DNA of 64,000 bases from Lacisediminihabitans profunda (lineage in GTDB: Bacteria > Actinomycetota > Actinomycetes > Actinomycetales > Microbacteriaceae): positions 310,001 to 374,000 of the forward strand of contig NZ_VRMG01000004.1 in the NCBI RefSeq assembly GCF_008040105.1, read 5' to 3'. Below are positions 1 through 8,883 of the stretch, piece by piece. The translations under genes and the position numbers were made by a program. Position 1 is the stretch's first letter. Every line of letters starts with the position of its first letter. A model generated the notes under the pieces. It ran no database searches. It was not told the origin of the DNA and saw only the letters and a list, made by a program, of their open reading frames with translations.

Positions 1-50
1 ACGGCGAAGACCGCCGCGGCAATCAGTCCGGCAATGTCGCCACCGCTCAT
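1..50 (-). CDS. DUF948 family protein, N-terminal fragment
   Basis: Only the first 16 codons lie in the window; the gene runs off the left edge. Reading the minus strand from the ATG at 50 gives MSGGDIAGLIAAAVFAV, the start of a single membrane helix. This fits the DUF948 family, whose members are short proteins with an N-terminal membrane segment and a coiled region. In actinobacteria such a gene commonly follows rpsD and precedes alaS, and here it follows rpsD on the same strand. The family call rests on this short segment plus gene order. Confidence 0.6.
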   Translation of the reverse strand, partial: MSGGDIAGLIAAAVFA

Positions 51-82
51 GAGATCCGCCAATCGTGTCAGTTAAACGAGAA

Positions 83-112
83 GGAGCGGACCGCCCGAAG
101 GCGATCCGCTCC
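83..112 (-). terminator. Rho-independent-like hairpin after rpsD
   Basis: The arms 83-95 and 100-112 form a 13-bp stem with a single mismatch. On the minus strand the loop is TTCG, a stable tetraloop, and the stem is followed by TTCTCGTTT. It lies 14 bp beyond the rpsD stop codon and before the DUF948 start, so it probably ends or attenuates the rpsD transcript. Confidence 0.7.
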
Positions 113-125
113 CACTGTATTCGCG

Positions 126-755
126 TTAGCGAGCGGCGTAGTACTCCACGACGAGCTGAACTTCACAGGTCACGGGAACCTCGGCGCGCTTCGGGCGACG
201 CACGAGGCGCGCCTGCAGCTTGTCGATCTCCACCTCGAGGTAGCCGGGCGTCTTCGGCAGAACGTCGACGTGACCGCCGGCCGCGGCAACCTGGAACGGC
301 TCCATGCCCTCGCTCTTGGGGTGAACGTGGATGAGCTGGCCCGGCTTCACGCGGAAGGACGGGCGGTCGACGCGCTGGCCGTCGACGAGGATGTGACGGT
401 GCACCACCATCTGGCGAGCCTGGGCGGTGGTGCGGGCGATCGCGGCGCGAACGAGAAGGGCGTCGAGACGCATCTCGAGCTGCTCGACCAGGTTCTCACC
501 GGTCAGTCCATCGGCGCGACGCGCCTCCTCGAACTGGATCTTGAGCTGGGCCTCGCGGATGCCGTACTGGGCGCGCAGGCGCTGCTTCTCACGAAGACGC
601 ACGGCGTAGTCGCTGTCGGTCTTGCGCTTGGTGCGGCCGTGCTCCCCCGGGGGGTACGGACGCTTCTCGAGGTACTTGGCGGCCTTCGGCGTGAGCGGAA
701 TGCCCAACGCACGCGACAGGCGCGTCTTGCTACGGGTACGTGACTGGGTAGACAC
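126..755 (-). CDS. rpsD: 30S ribosomal protein S4
   Basis: Small-subunit ribosomal protein that binds the 5' domain of 16S rRNA early in assembly and helps form the mRNA entry region. The protein is 209 residues, close to the usual S4 length. It begins STQSRTRSKTRLSRALG, an actinobacterial form without the four-cysteine zinc motif of some S4 proteins. The S4 RNA-binding fold lies at about residues 98-160 (RLDALLVRAAIARTTAQARQ, then VDGQRV and KPGQ). The start is a GTG at 755 with a GAAAGGAA ribosome-binding site. A TTCG-loop hairpin follows the stop codon. Confidence 0.97.
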   Translation of the reverse strand: MSTQSRTRSKTRLSRALGIPLTPKAAKYLEKRPYPPGEHGRTKRKTDSDYAVRLREKQRLRAQYGIREAQLKIQFEEARRADGLTGENLVEQLEMRLDALLVRAAIARTTAQARQMVVHRHILVDGQRVDRPSFRVKPGQLIHVHPKSEGMEPFQVAAAGGHVDVLPKTPGYLEVEIDKLQARLVRRPKRAEVPVTCEVQLVVEYYAAR

Positions 756-891
756 GGATTCCTTTCGATTCTCTTCGCCCCCACCGAGCGGATGTGCGCA
801 GCGGGGGCCCGTGCGTGAGCGCGGACAGATTGGGAAGAGGGGTTCGCCCGGGGTTTACTCCCCCAGGGCCACAGAGCATCCTAACAGATCC

Positions 892-2223
892 CTACTCGCC
901 GCGGATGATCCGCCGGAGCTTCTCGAGGCGGGCCCTGACCTCGCGCTCGTTGCCGTGCTCGGTGGGGGTGTAGTAGCTGGTGCCGAGCAGTTCGTCCGGC
1001 AGGTACTGCTGCTGCACGACGCCGAGGTCGGAGTCGTGCGAGTACTTGTACGCCTTGCCGTGACCGAGCCGTTTGGCCCCGGCGTAGTGGGCGTCGCGCA
1101 GGTGTTTCGGCACCCGGCCGATCTTGCCGGCCCGCACGTCGGCGATCGCCGCATCCAGCGCCATGTACGCGGCGTTCGACTTGGGGGCTGTGGCGAGGTA
1201 GACCACGGCCTCGGCGAGCGGGATGCGCCCCTCCGGCATCCCCACGTACTGCACGGCGTCGGCCGCGGCGACGGCGATCACGAGGGCCTGCGGGTCGGCG
1301 ATGCCGATGTCCTCCGCCGCGCTGATCATCACCCGGCGGGCGATGAACCGCGGGTCCTCGCCCGCCTCGATCATGCGCGCGAGGTAGTGCAGCGACGCGT
1401 CGACGTCCGAACCGCGCACCGACTTGATGAAGGCGCTGATCACGTCGTAGTGCTCGTCGCCGTTTCGGTCGTAGCGCAGCAGCGCCCGGTCCACGGCGAG
1501 CGAGACGATCTCGGCCGTCACCACCGGCTTGTCGGCGTCATCGGTGGATGTCGCGCTGAGCGCGGCCGCCTCGAGGGCGGTGAGGGCGCGGCGGGCGTCG
1601 CCCGAGGCGAGCCGGATGATCGCGGCCCGGGCATCCTCATCGAGGGCGATCCGGTCGTCGAGTCCGCGCGGGTCGGTCACGGCCCGGTCGACGAGCACGG
1701 CAAGGTCCTCGTCGCTGAGGGTCTCGAGAGTGAGCAGCAGGGAGCGTGAGAGCAGGGGCGAGATCACCGAGAACGAGGGGTTCTCTGTGGTGGCGGCGAT
1801 GAGGATCACCCAGCCGTTCTCCACGCCGGGCAGCAGCGCATCCTGCTGCGCCTTGGTGAAACGGTGGATCTCGTCGAGGAACAGCACTGTCGACACGCCG
1901 TAGAGGTCCCTGGCCGACATCGCCGCCTCCATCACCTCCCGCACGTCTTTCACACCGGCGTTCACGGCGGAGAGCTCGACGAACTTACGACCGGAACTGC
2001 GGGCGATCGCCTGGGCGAGCGTGGTCTTCCCCGTGCCGGGGGGACCCCAGAGGATCACGGAGACCGAACCCTGCTCGCCGGTCTTGTCCGAGGCGAGGCT
2101 CACCAGGGGCGAACCGGGCGTGAGCAGGTGACGCTGCCCGGCGACTTCGTCGAGGCTGCGCGGCCGCATCCGCACCGCGAGGGGCGTCGCGCCAGCGCGC
2201 AAGCCGAGCTGGGCATCCACCAT
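892..2223 (-). CDS. rarA: Replication-associated recombination protein A (RarA/MgsA AAA+ ATPase)
   Basis: AAA+ ATPase of the RarA/MgsA/WRNIP1 family, which acts at stalled replication forks together with RecA and single-strand DNA-binding protein. In the 443 residues the Walker A loop GPPGTGKTT is at 60-68, Walker B VLFLDEIH at 113-120, sensor 1 AATTENPS at 143-150 and an arginine finger at about 160. The C-terminal half has the tetramerisation region with [19 protein letters not shown] and RHLRDAHY-like segments (here [10 protein letters not shown]). The gene diverges from the cyclophilin gene, with a 123-bp intergenic region between the two starts. Confidence 0.95.
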   Translation of the reverse strand: MVDAQLGLRAGATPLAVRMRPRSLDEVAGQRHLLTPGSPLVSLASDKTGEQGSVSVILWGPPGTGKTTLAQAIARSSGRKFVELSAVNAGVKDVREVMEAAMSARDLYGVSTVLFLDEIHRFTKAQQDALLPGVENGWVILIAATTENPSFSVISPLLSRSLLLTLETLSDEDLAVLVDRAVTDPRGLDDRIALDEDARAAIIRLASGDARRALTALEAAALSATSTDDADKPVVTAEIVSLAVDRALLRYDRNGDEHYDVISAFIKSVRGSDVDASLHYLARMIEAGEDPRFIARRVMISAAEDIGIADPQALVIAVAAADAVQYVGMPEGRIPLAEAVVYLATAPKSNAAYMALDAAIADVRAGKIGRVPKHLRDAHYAGAKRLGHGKAYKYSHDSDLGVVQQQYLPDELLGTSYYTPTEHGNEREVRARLEKLRRIIRGE

Positions 2224-2346
2224 GCCTCAATCGTACGTGCGGCCCCCGTCAACTCACTCCGGTCTCGCCTTCGGCGACAGCGACCACTCTCGGATACAGT
2301 GCATGGGGGCAAACCCCCTGCACCCTGCGGCACCGATGGAGGACAC

Positions 2347-3156
2347 GTGGCACCGAGCAAGAACGCCGAGCGCGACGCACGCGAGGCACGCGATCGGTTG
2401 CGACGCTACAACGCCCGTCAGGCGGTGCACACGCACCAGGTGAAGCGGCGCAAGCGCGACAACATCGCGGCCGTCGTGGGCGTTGTCGTGGTGGTGGCCC
2501 TCGCCACCCTCACCCAGGTGCTCTATTTCACCGCCGGACCCGGAGTGGCCACATCGGCGAGTCCCTCCGCCAGCCCATCGCCCAGCGCTTCGCCGGCGGC
2601 CACGAAGAACACCGGCAACGTGCCGGCGTCGACGATCGCCCAGGGACGCACCTGGACGGGCGAACTCGACCTCAACTCCGTGCCGCTCGCCATCGAGCTC
2701 GACGGCAAGGCGGCACCGCAGGCGACATCGGTGTTCATCTCGCTCGCCCAGAAGAACTTCTACACCACCACCGGGGCCACCTGCCATCGCCTGACCAATA
2801 GTCCGACGGCGAGCCTCATCCAGTGCGGCTCGGTGAATGGTGACGGCTCTGGCGACATCGGGTTCAGCTTCGGCCCGATCGAGAATGCGCCGGCCGATGG
2901 GGTCTACCCGGCGGGCACCATCGCGATGGCCCGCGGGGCCGGCGCGTTCAGCCAGAGCACCCAGTTCTTCATCACCTACGCCGCGACGACCCTCGACACG
3001 TCAACGGGCGGCTACACGGTCTTCGGCAAGGTCACGGGCGGCCTCGACGCCTTCGTGAGCGCCATCGCGAGCAAGGGCGTGGCGGCGACCGCCGCGAGCA
3101 CCACCGACGGCGCGCCCGTCGCGGCGACCAAGATCACGAAACTGACGCTTAAATAG
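2347..3156 (+). CDS. Membrane-anchored cyclophilin-type peptidyl-prolyl isomerase
   Basis: Cyclophilin-fold protein expected to catalyse proline cis/trans isomerisation outside the membrane. The GTG at 2347 was chosen because it follows GGAGGACAC; upstream in-frame sequence overlaps rarA on the other strand. The 269 residues begin with a charged cytoplasmic segment, then a membrane helix at about 40-61, a Ser/Pro/Ala linker and the cyclophilin domain from about residue 95. Conserved blocks include TCHRL, QCGSVNGDGSG, GTIAMARG and QFFITYA. The usual FHR and GGDP motifs are partly degenerate, so catalytic efficiency is uncertain. The location next to rarA and the DUF349 gene is typical of actinobacteria. 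Confidence 0.88.
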   Translation: MAPSKNAERDAREARDRLRRYNARQAVHTHQVKRRKRDNIAAVVGVVVVVALATLTQVLYFTAGPGVATSASPSASPSPSASPAATKNTGNVPASTIAQGRTWTGELDLNSVPLAIELDGKAAPQATSVFISLAQKNFYTTTGATCHRLTNSPTASLIQCGSVNGDGSGDIGFSFGPIENAPADGVYPAGTIAMARGAGAFSQSTQFFITYAATTLDTSTGGYTVFGKVTGGLDAFVSAIASKGVAATAASTTDGAPVAATKITKLTLK

Positions 3157-3255
3157 CGGCGCGGGGCCGCAGCGCCGCTGACGGCCCCTCCCGCGTGCAA
3201 TAGTCTGGAACCCGGTCATTTTCGATTCAGTGGCCCGAGCAGCAAGGTGAGGCTT

Positions 3256-4488
3256 TTGGCGACAGACGATCAGGCTCCGTGGGGCCGCGTTGACGAGACG
3301 GGTACCGTCTTCGTTCGCGAAGGCGATTCAGAGCGCGCCGTCGGGCAATTTCCCGACGGCAGCAAGGAGGAGGCCCTCGCCTACTTCCAGCGTAAGTACG
3401 TGGAGCTCGCCGGACAGGTGACTCTTCTCGAGCAGCGCATCAAGCGCGGCACGGCGGCCGCGGATGTCGCGAAGACGATCGCGGCCCTCAAGGTGACCGT
3501 GGCGGGAGCCAACGCGGTCGGCGACCTTCCGTCGCTCATCACCCGCCTCGACGCCCTCGACGGCGCCGTCGGCGAACTCACCGAGAAGCAGACCGCCGAG
3601 ACGAAGGCCGCCACGGATGCCGCCCTCGCCGAGCGTGAGGCCCTCGTCGTGGAGGCGGAGACGCTCGCCGCCCAGGACCCGGCCAAGGCGCAGTGGAAGG
3701 CCGTGAGCGCCACGCTCGACGACATCTTCGCGCGCTGGCAGAAGCACCAGCAGGACGGTCCCCGCCTGCCCAAGAACGAGAGCAACGAGCTCTGGAAGCG
3801 GTTCCGGGCCGCGCGTACCACCATCGAGACGCACCGCAAGGCGTTCTTCGCCGAGCTCGACTCCGTGCACAAGGACGCCCGCAGCAAAAAGCAGGAACTG
3901 GTCGAGAAGGCCGAGGCCCTCATCCCCAAGGGCCTCGACGGCATCCCGTCCTACCGCGGCCTGCTCGACGACTGGAAGGCCGCCGGACGCGCGGGCAAGA
4001 AGTTCGATGACGCTCTCTGGCTGAAATTCAAGGCGGCCGGCGACGCGCTCTACGCGGCGAAGACCGAGGTAGACGCGAAGGACAACGAGGAGTTCAGCGC
4101 GAACCTCGAACTCAAGCTGGCGCTCCTGACCGAGGCCGAGCCGCTCATCGCCGAGACCGACCGGGTGAAGGCCCGCGAGGCCCTGCTGTCGATCCAGCGC
4201 CGCTGGGATGCCATCGGCAAGGTTCCGCGAGACAAGGTGAAGCCCATCGAGGACCGGCTGCGCAAGGTGGAGACCGCCGTGCGCAAGCTCGACGAGGACC
4301 ACTGGCAGAAGAGCAACCCGGAGCGCATCGCGCGTTCGGAGGGGCTCGCGAGCCAGCTTCACGACGCGATCGCCAAGCTGGAGCGGGAGCTCGCCGAGGC
4401 CAAGGCCGGCGGAAACGCCAAGAAGATCAAGGATGCCGAAGAGGCCCTCGAGGCGCGCAAGGCGTGGCTCAAGGTGATCGGCTCGTAG
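3256..4488 (+). CDS. DUF349 repeat protein
   Basis: Protein of about 410 residues made of an N-terminal segment (WGRVDETGTVFVREGDSERA) followed by several helical DUF349 repeats of about 75 residues. The repeats contain motifs such as WKAVSATLDDIFARWQK, LWKRFRAARTTIETH, GLLDDWKAAGRAGKKFDDA and RWDAIGKVPRDKVKPIEDR. The family is Lys/Glu/Ala rich and probably forms a rod of alpha-helices; its molecular role is not established to my knowledge. A TTG start at 3256 is preferred because AAGGTGAGG sits 3 bp upstream; a GTG at 3247 is the in-frame alternative. Confidence 0.85.
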   Translation: MATDDQAPWGRVDETGTVFVREGDSERAVGQFPDGSKEEALAYFQRKYVELAGQVTLLEQRIKRGTAAADVAKTIAALKVTVAGANAVGDLPSLITRLDALDGAVGELTEKQTAETKAATDAALAEREALVVEAETLAAQDPAKAQWKAVSATLDDIFARWQKHQQDGPRLPKNESNELWKRFRAARTTIETHRKAFFAELDSVHKDARSKKQELVEKAEALIPKGLDGIPSYRGLLDDWKAAGRAGKKFDDALWLKFKAAGDALYAAKTEVDAKDNEEFSANLELKLALLTEAEPLIAETDRVKAREALLSIQRRWDAIGKVPRDKVKPIEDRLRKVETAVRKLDEDHWQKSNPERIARSEGLASQLHDAIAKLERELAEAKAGGNAKKIKDAEEALEARKAWLKVIGS

Positions 4489-4573
4489 CCTTCCCCGCCT
4501 CACCGTACCGGGCTCTCTCCACAGTTCCGGGCGGCGGCCATCGGCATCCGTCGGCGGTCGCGACCATGGAGGG

Positions 4574-5134
4574 ATGTCGCAACGGCTTCCCCGCGTGCTC
4601 TCGCGCGTCGACCTCCCCCTCGCGGAACTGACGGCCGCCCGCCTCGACGGGGAGGTCTACGCCGTCGACGAGTGCTTCAGCCCGCTCGACGAGTTCGAGG
4701 CGACCCAACATCGCGCGCTGGCGCTGCTCGCGAGCTTTCCGCGCCGGCTCATCGCCGAGCAGCACACCGCCGCCTGGGTGCTGGGCGCGCAGCCCGCTCC
4801 CCCGCCGGTGCACCAGTTCTGCGTGAGCATCGAGGCGAGGACCCGGCCGACGATCGCGCTGCGCATGTCGGTGCGCGAGGTGGTGATCGACGACGGCGAC
4901 CTGCTGCAGATGGCCGGGCTGGCGGTCACGACCCCGCTGCGCACCGCGGTGGATCTCGCCCGCTGCTCCCCGGTCTTTCGCGACCGGGACCTGCCGCTCG
5001 TGGCCGAGCTGATGCGCATCGGGGGCTTCGGCGTCGAGGACTGCGCCGAACTGCTCAACCGGCGGCGCAATCTGCCGGACAAGCGCCTCGCCCTCGCGCG
5101 GCTGGTCGCCGCGGCGTCGCTTCGGCAAATCTAG
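4574..5134 (+). CDS. AbiEi-like / hypothetical antitoxin-type protein
   Basis: A 186-residue protein resembling the middle part of AbiEi-type proteins common in Microbacteriaceae: RLIAEQHTAAWVLGA, then a beta-rich stretch, then the typical segment GLAVTTPLRTAVDLARCSP. It lacks the N-terminal winged-helix block and the C-terminal DUF559 nuclease part seen in the related protein at 51185-52093. No toxin gene is adjacent. The stop codon overlaps that of the convergent rel gene within a CTAG tetramer. I cannot assign a biochemical function; an orphan antitoxin remnant or a stand-alone DNA-binding regulator are both possible. Confidence 0.6.
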   Translation: MSQRLPRVLSRVDLPLAELTAARLDGEVYAVDECFSPLDEFEATQHRALALLASFPRRLIAEQHTAAWVLGAQPAPPPVHQFCVSIEARTRPTIALRMSVREVVIDDGDLLQMAGLAVTTPLRTAVDLARCSPVFRDRDLPLVAELMRIGGFGVEDCAELLNRRRNLPDKRLALARLVAAASLRQI

Positions 5135-7428
5135 CCGGCGCTGACCCGGTACACGTCGTAGACGGCGTCGATGCGTCGAACGGCGTTGAGAACTCCGTCG
5201 AGGTGCGTGGTGTCGCCCATCTCGAAGACGAAGCGGCTCAAGGCCAGACGATCGCTCGAGGTCGACACCGTCGCCGACAGGATGTTGACGTGGTTCTCGG
5301 AGAGCACGCGCGTCACGTCGGAGAGCAGCCCGGCGCGATCGAGCGCCTCGACCTGGATCTGCACCAGGAAGATGCTCGACGATGAGGGTGCCCACTCCAC
5401 GTCGACCATGCGCTCCGGCTCGTTGAGCAGGGACGTCACGTTGTGGCAGTCGGCCTGGTGCACGGACACCCCGGCGCCGCGGGTGACGAAGCCGACGATC
5501 GGATCGCCGGGCACCGGTGTGCAGCACTTGGCGAGCTTGACCAGGATGTCGGGCGCGCCGCGCACCAGCACGCCGGAGTCGCTGTTGCGGAGCGCCTTGC
5601 TGCGACCCTTCGTGGGGTACGGGATCTCCGCATCCTCGGTCTCGGCCTCGGTGTGGAGGGTGGCGAGTACCTTCTCCAGCACCGACTGGGTGGAGACGTG
5701 CCCCTCGCCCACCGCGGCGTAGAGCGCGGAGATGTCCTCGTACCGCATCTGGGCGGCGACCTCGCTGAAGGAGTCCTGGTTCATGAGCTTCTGCAATGGC
5801 AGGTTCTGCTTGCGCATGGCGCGGGCGATCGCATCCTTGCCCTGCTCGATGGCCTCTTCGCGCCGCTCCTTGGTGAACCACTGCTTGATCTTGTTGCGCG
5901 CGCGGGGGCTCTTCACGAAGTTGAGCCAGCCCTGGCTCGGCCCGGCATCCGGGTTCTTGGAGGTGAAGATCTCCACGACATCGCCGCTCGACAACGTGCT
6001 CTCGAGGGGCACCAGACGACCGTTCACCTTGGACCCCATGGTGCGATGGCCGACCTCGGTGTGCACGGCGTAGGCGAAGTCCACCGGGGTGGCACCCGCG
6101 GGAAGGCCGATCACCTTGCCCTGGGGGGTGAAGACGTAGACCTCCTTGGCCCCGATCTCGAACCGCAGCGAGTCGAGGAACTCGTTGGGGTCCGCCGTCT
6201 CCGCCTGCCAGTCGGTGATGTGCGCGAGCCACGCCATGTCGCCGTCGTCGCTGAGATCGCTCGCGGCACCCTTGCCGCCGTTCACCCGCTCCTTGTACTT
6301 CCAGTGCGCAGCGACACCGAACTCGGCGCGCTGATGCATCTCGTCCGTGCGGATCTGGATCTCGACCGCGCGGCCCTTCGGCCCGATCACCGTGGTGTGC
6401 AGCGACTGGTAGAGGTTGAACTTGGGGGTGGCGATGTAGTCCTTGAAGCGCCCGGGAATCGGGTTCCACCTGGCGTGAATCGAGCCGAGCACGGCGTAGC
6501 AGTCACGCACCGAACCGACCAACACGCGGATGCCGACCAGGTCGTAGATCTCGTCGAACTCGCGGCCTCGCACGATCATCTTCTGGTAGATCGAGTAGTA
6601 CTGCTTGGGGCGGCCCACGACCTTGCCCTTGATCTTCGACGCCTTGAGGTCGTCGTTGACCGCATCGATCACCTGCTGCACGAACTCCTCGCGCTGCGGG
6701 GTTCGCTGCTTGACCATGTTCTCGATCTCGACGTACATCTTCGGGTAGAGCACCGCGAAGGAGAGGTCTTCGAGCTCCCACTTGATGGTCTGGATGCCGA
6801 GCCGGTGCGCGAGCGGCGCGTAGATCTCGAGGGTCTCCTGCGCCTTCCTCGTCGCGGATTCGGTGGGCACGAAGCCCCAGGTACGCGCATTGTGCAGGCG
6901 GTCGGCGAGCTTGATCACGAGCACCCGGATGTCCTTGGACATCGCGACGACCATCTTGCGCACGGTCTCCGCCTGCGCGCTGTCGCCGTACTTGAGCTTG
7001 TCGAGCTTGGTCACGCCATCCACGAGCATGGCGATCTCATCGCCGAAGTCGTGTCGAAGCATGTCGAGGGTGTATTCGGTGTCCTCGACGGTGTCGTGCA
7101 GCAGCGCCGCGGCGAGGGTCTTCGGACCGATGCCGAGGTCGGCCAGGATCTGCGCCACGGCCACCGGGTGGGTGATGTACGGCTCGCCGCTCTTGCGCAG
7201 CTGCCCGCGGTGCGCGAGTTCGGCCGCCGCATAGGCCCGGTCGATGATTCCCAGGTCGGCCTTCGGATGGTGCAGCTTGGCCGTCTTGATCAGCAGGTCG
7301 ACAGCACCGACGGGCTGGGCCCGCGAAAAGATGCGAGGCAGAAGTGTGCGCAGCGACGGGGAGATCGTGGCTCCGGCCGAGCTGCCTGACGCCGGCGTGA
7401 GGGAACTGGGCGTCGTCGTTTCCGTCAT
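5131..7428 (-). CDS. rel: Bifunctional (p)ppGpp synthetase/hydrolase Rel
   Basis: Makes and degrades (p)ppGpp in the stringent response. The protein is 765 residues from the ATG at 7428, which has the strong site GCAGGAGGTGGAGCG just upstream. The HD hydrolase domain carries HRGQLRKSGEPYITHP (about 73-88) and HDTVEDT (111-117), so hydrolase activity should be intact. The synthetase domain has GRPKQYYSIYQKM, YDLVGIRVLV and the RFKD motif typical of bifunctional enzymes. TGS (EVYVFTPQGKVIGLPAGATP) and C-terminal ACT domains follow. It is the last gene of the minus-strand run after secDF and the rhodanese, with its own gap of 93 bp. Confidence 0.97.
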   Translation of the reverse strand: MTETTTPSSLTPASGSSAGATISPSLRTLLPRIFSRAQPVGAVDLLIKTAKLHHPKADLGIIDRAYAAAELAHRGQLRKSGEPYITHPVAVAQILADLGIGPKTLAAALLHDTVEDTEYTLDMLRHDFGDEIAMLVDGVTKLDKLKYGDSAQAETVRKMVVAMSKDIRVLVIKLADRLHNARTWGFVPTESATRKAQETLEIYAPLAHRLGIQTIKWELEDLSFAVLYPKMYVEIENMVKQRTPQREEFVQQVIDAVNDDLKASKIKGKVVGRPKQYYSIYQKMIVRGREFDEIYDLVGIRVLVGSVRDCYAVLGSIHARWNPIPGRFKDYIATPKFNLYQSLHTTVIGPKGRAVEIQIRTDEMHQRAEFGVAAHWKYKERVNGGKGAASDLSDDGDMAWLAHITDWQAETADPNEFLDSLRFEIGAKEVYVFTPQGKVIGLPAGATPVDFAYAVHTEVGHRTMGSKVNGRLVPLESTLSSGDVVEIFTSKNPDAGPSQGWLNFVKSPRARNKIKQWFTKERREEAIEQGKDAIARAMRKQNLPLQKLMNQDSFSEVAAQMRYEDISALYAAVGEGHVSTQSVLEKVLATLHTEAETEDAEIPYPTKGRSKALRNSDSGVLVRGAPDILVKLAKCCTPVPGDPIVGFVTRGAGVSVHQADCHNVTSLLNEPERMVDVEWAPSSSSIFLVQIQVEALDRAGLLSDVTRVLSENHVNILSATVSTSSDRLALSRFVFEMGDTTHLDGVLNAVRRIDAVYDVYRVSAG

Positions 7429-7521
7429 CGCTCCACCTCCTGCAGCCAAACTATCACCGCGAGATGCGCCCCATCGCCCGGTTCGCTGTGGGCGCTACCG
7501 CGGATCGCATGGCTGGGCGGC

Positions 7522-7860
7522 TCAGTCGACGCGAGGAGCGTCGACGCCATCCGCGACGATTTCGCCGCCGGCGTCCGTCCACGCCACCATGCCGCCGACG
7601 ACGTTGACGGCCTCGTAGCCGGCATCGAGGAGGGCGTTGGTGACGCGCACCGAACGGGAGCCGGCGTGGCAGACCACGAGCACCCGCTGGTCGGTGGGAA
7701 CGCCCTCGAGTCCCTCAGGCAGCATGGACATAGGCACGAGTGTGGCGACCGGGGAATGACCGCGATCCCACTCGTTCTGCTCACGCACGTCGAGCAGCAT
7801 CGTGCCGTCGGCGGTGAGCGCGATCGCCTCGGCGGCGCTGACCTCGCTGAACTGCTTCAT
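7522..7860 (-). CDS. Single-domain rhodanese-like sulfurtransferase
   Basis: A 112-residue rhodanese-fold protein. The active-site loop is CHAGSRS with the nucleophilic cysteine at residue 64; LLDVREQNEWDRGH (22-35) is the conserved N-terminal block and GYEAVNVVGGMVAW the conserved C-terminal block. Such proteins carry sulfur as a persulfide, but the acceptor cannot be told from sequence. The gene lies between secF and rel on the minus strand, 33 bp after secF, and may be co-transcribed with the Sec genes without a functional link. Confidence 0.92.
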   Translation of the reverse strand: MKQFSEVSAAEAIALTADGTMLLDVREQNEWDRGHSPVATLVPMSMLPEGLEGVPTDQRVLVVCHAGSRSVRVTNALLDAGYEAVNVVGGMVAWTDAGGEIVADGVDAPRVD

Positions 7861-7893
7861 CTTCTGTTCTCCTGCTGTGTCTGGCCGGTGTTG

Positions 7894-8883
7894 TTAGCTG
7901 GTGACGCTCGCCTGGCGCACCGCGTTTGTGCGCTTGTCGCGCTTCTTGATCGCCTCTTCCCCGCTGCGCAGGTGCGCATAGAGCGGGGCGGCGATGAAGA
8001 TTGTCGAGTACGTCCCGGCGATGATGCCGACGAAGAGGGCCAGCGAGATGTCGCGCAGAGTCCCGGCCCCCAGCGCGAAGGCGCCGATGAAGAGGATGGC
8101 TCCGACCGGCAGGATGGCCACGATCGACGTGTTGATCGAGCGCACGAGGGTCTGGTTCACGGCGAGGTTCACCGATTCGCCGAAGGTGCGGCGGGACTCC
8201 GCACCGTCTTCGCTCGTGGTCTCGCGAATCTTGTCGAACACCACGACGGTGTCATAGAGCGAGTAGCCGAGGATGGTGAGGAAACCGATCACCGCCGCCG
8301 GCGTCACCTCGATGCCGAAGATTCCGTAGAAGCCGGCCGTGATGATCAGGTCGTGCAGCAGGGCCACGATGGCGACGAGCGACATCTTCCAGGTTCGGAA
8401 ATACAGTGCCATCACGATCGCCGCGAGGGCGACGAAGATCACGAGGCCGGTGAGTGCCTGACGGGTGATGTCCTGGCCCCAGGTGGCCCCGATGAACGAG
8501 GCAGTCACGTTCTTCACCGGCACGTTGTACGCGGAGGCGAGGGCCTGCTGGATCTTCACGCTCTCCGTGTCCGACAGCTGATCGGTCTGGATGCGTACGG
8601 AGTCGCCACCGACGATCGAGACGCGCGGGTTGGAGGCGGGCGCGACCTTGGTCACCGTATCGCTGGCGAACGGCTGGCTGAGGTCGGTGGTGTGGGAGAC
8701 CTGGAACTGCGATCCGCCACGGAACTCGATCCCGAAGATGAACCCGCCACGGAGGATCGGAATCACGATCGCGGCGAGGATCATCACCGCGGCGATGCCG
8801 TACCAGATCTTTCGACGGCCGACGATGTTGTACGAGCGCTTACCGGTGTAGAGGTCATTTCCGAACTGGGCGAAGCTGGCCAT
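7894..8883 (-). CDS. secF: Protein translocase subunit SecF
   Basis: Membrane subunit of the SecDF complex, which uses the proton gradient to help pull secreted proteins through SecYEG. The 329 residues show the N-terminal helix (IWYGIAAVMILAAIVIPIL), the motif GIEFRGGSQ, an extracytoplasmic domain to about residue 135, and five further helices including HDLIITAGFYGIFGIEV and the GYSLYDTVVVFDKIRE motif. The ATG overlaps the secD stop codon by one base (TGATG), so the two are translationally coupled. Confidence 0.97.
   Translation of the reverse strand: MASFAQFGNDLYTGKRSYNIVGRRKIWYGIAAVMILAAIVIPILRGGFIFGIEFRGGSQFQVSHTTDLSQPFASDTVTKVAPASNPRVSIVGGDSVRIQTDQLSDTESVKIQQALASAYNVPVKNVTASFIGATWGQDITRQALTGLVIFVALAAIVMALYFRTWKMSLVAIVALLHDLIITAGFYGIFGIEVTPAAVIGFLTILGYSLYDTVVVFDKIRETTSEDGAESRRTFGESVNLAVNQTLVRSINTSIVAILPVGAILFIGAFALGAGTLRDISLALFVGIIAGTYSTIFIAAPLYAHLRSGEEAIKKRDKRTNAVRQASVTS

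Noticed and set aside
756-891. Ribosomal S4 leader structure upstream of rpsD
   Set aside because: The 136-bp region has G-rich inverted segments, but no alignment to the known S4 leader families can be made by eye.
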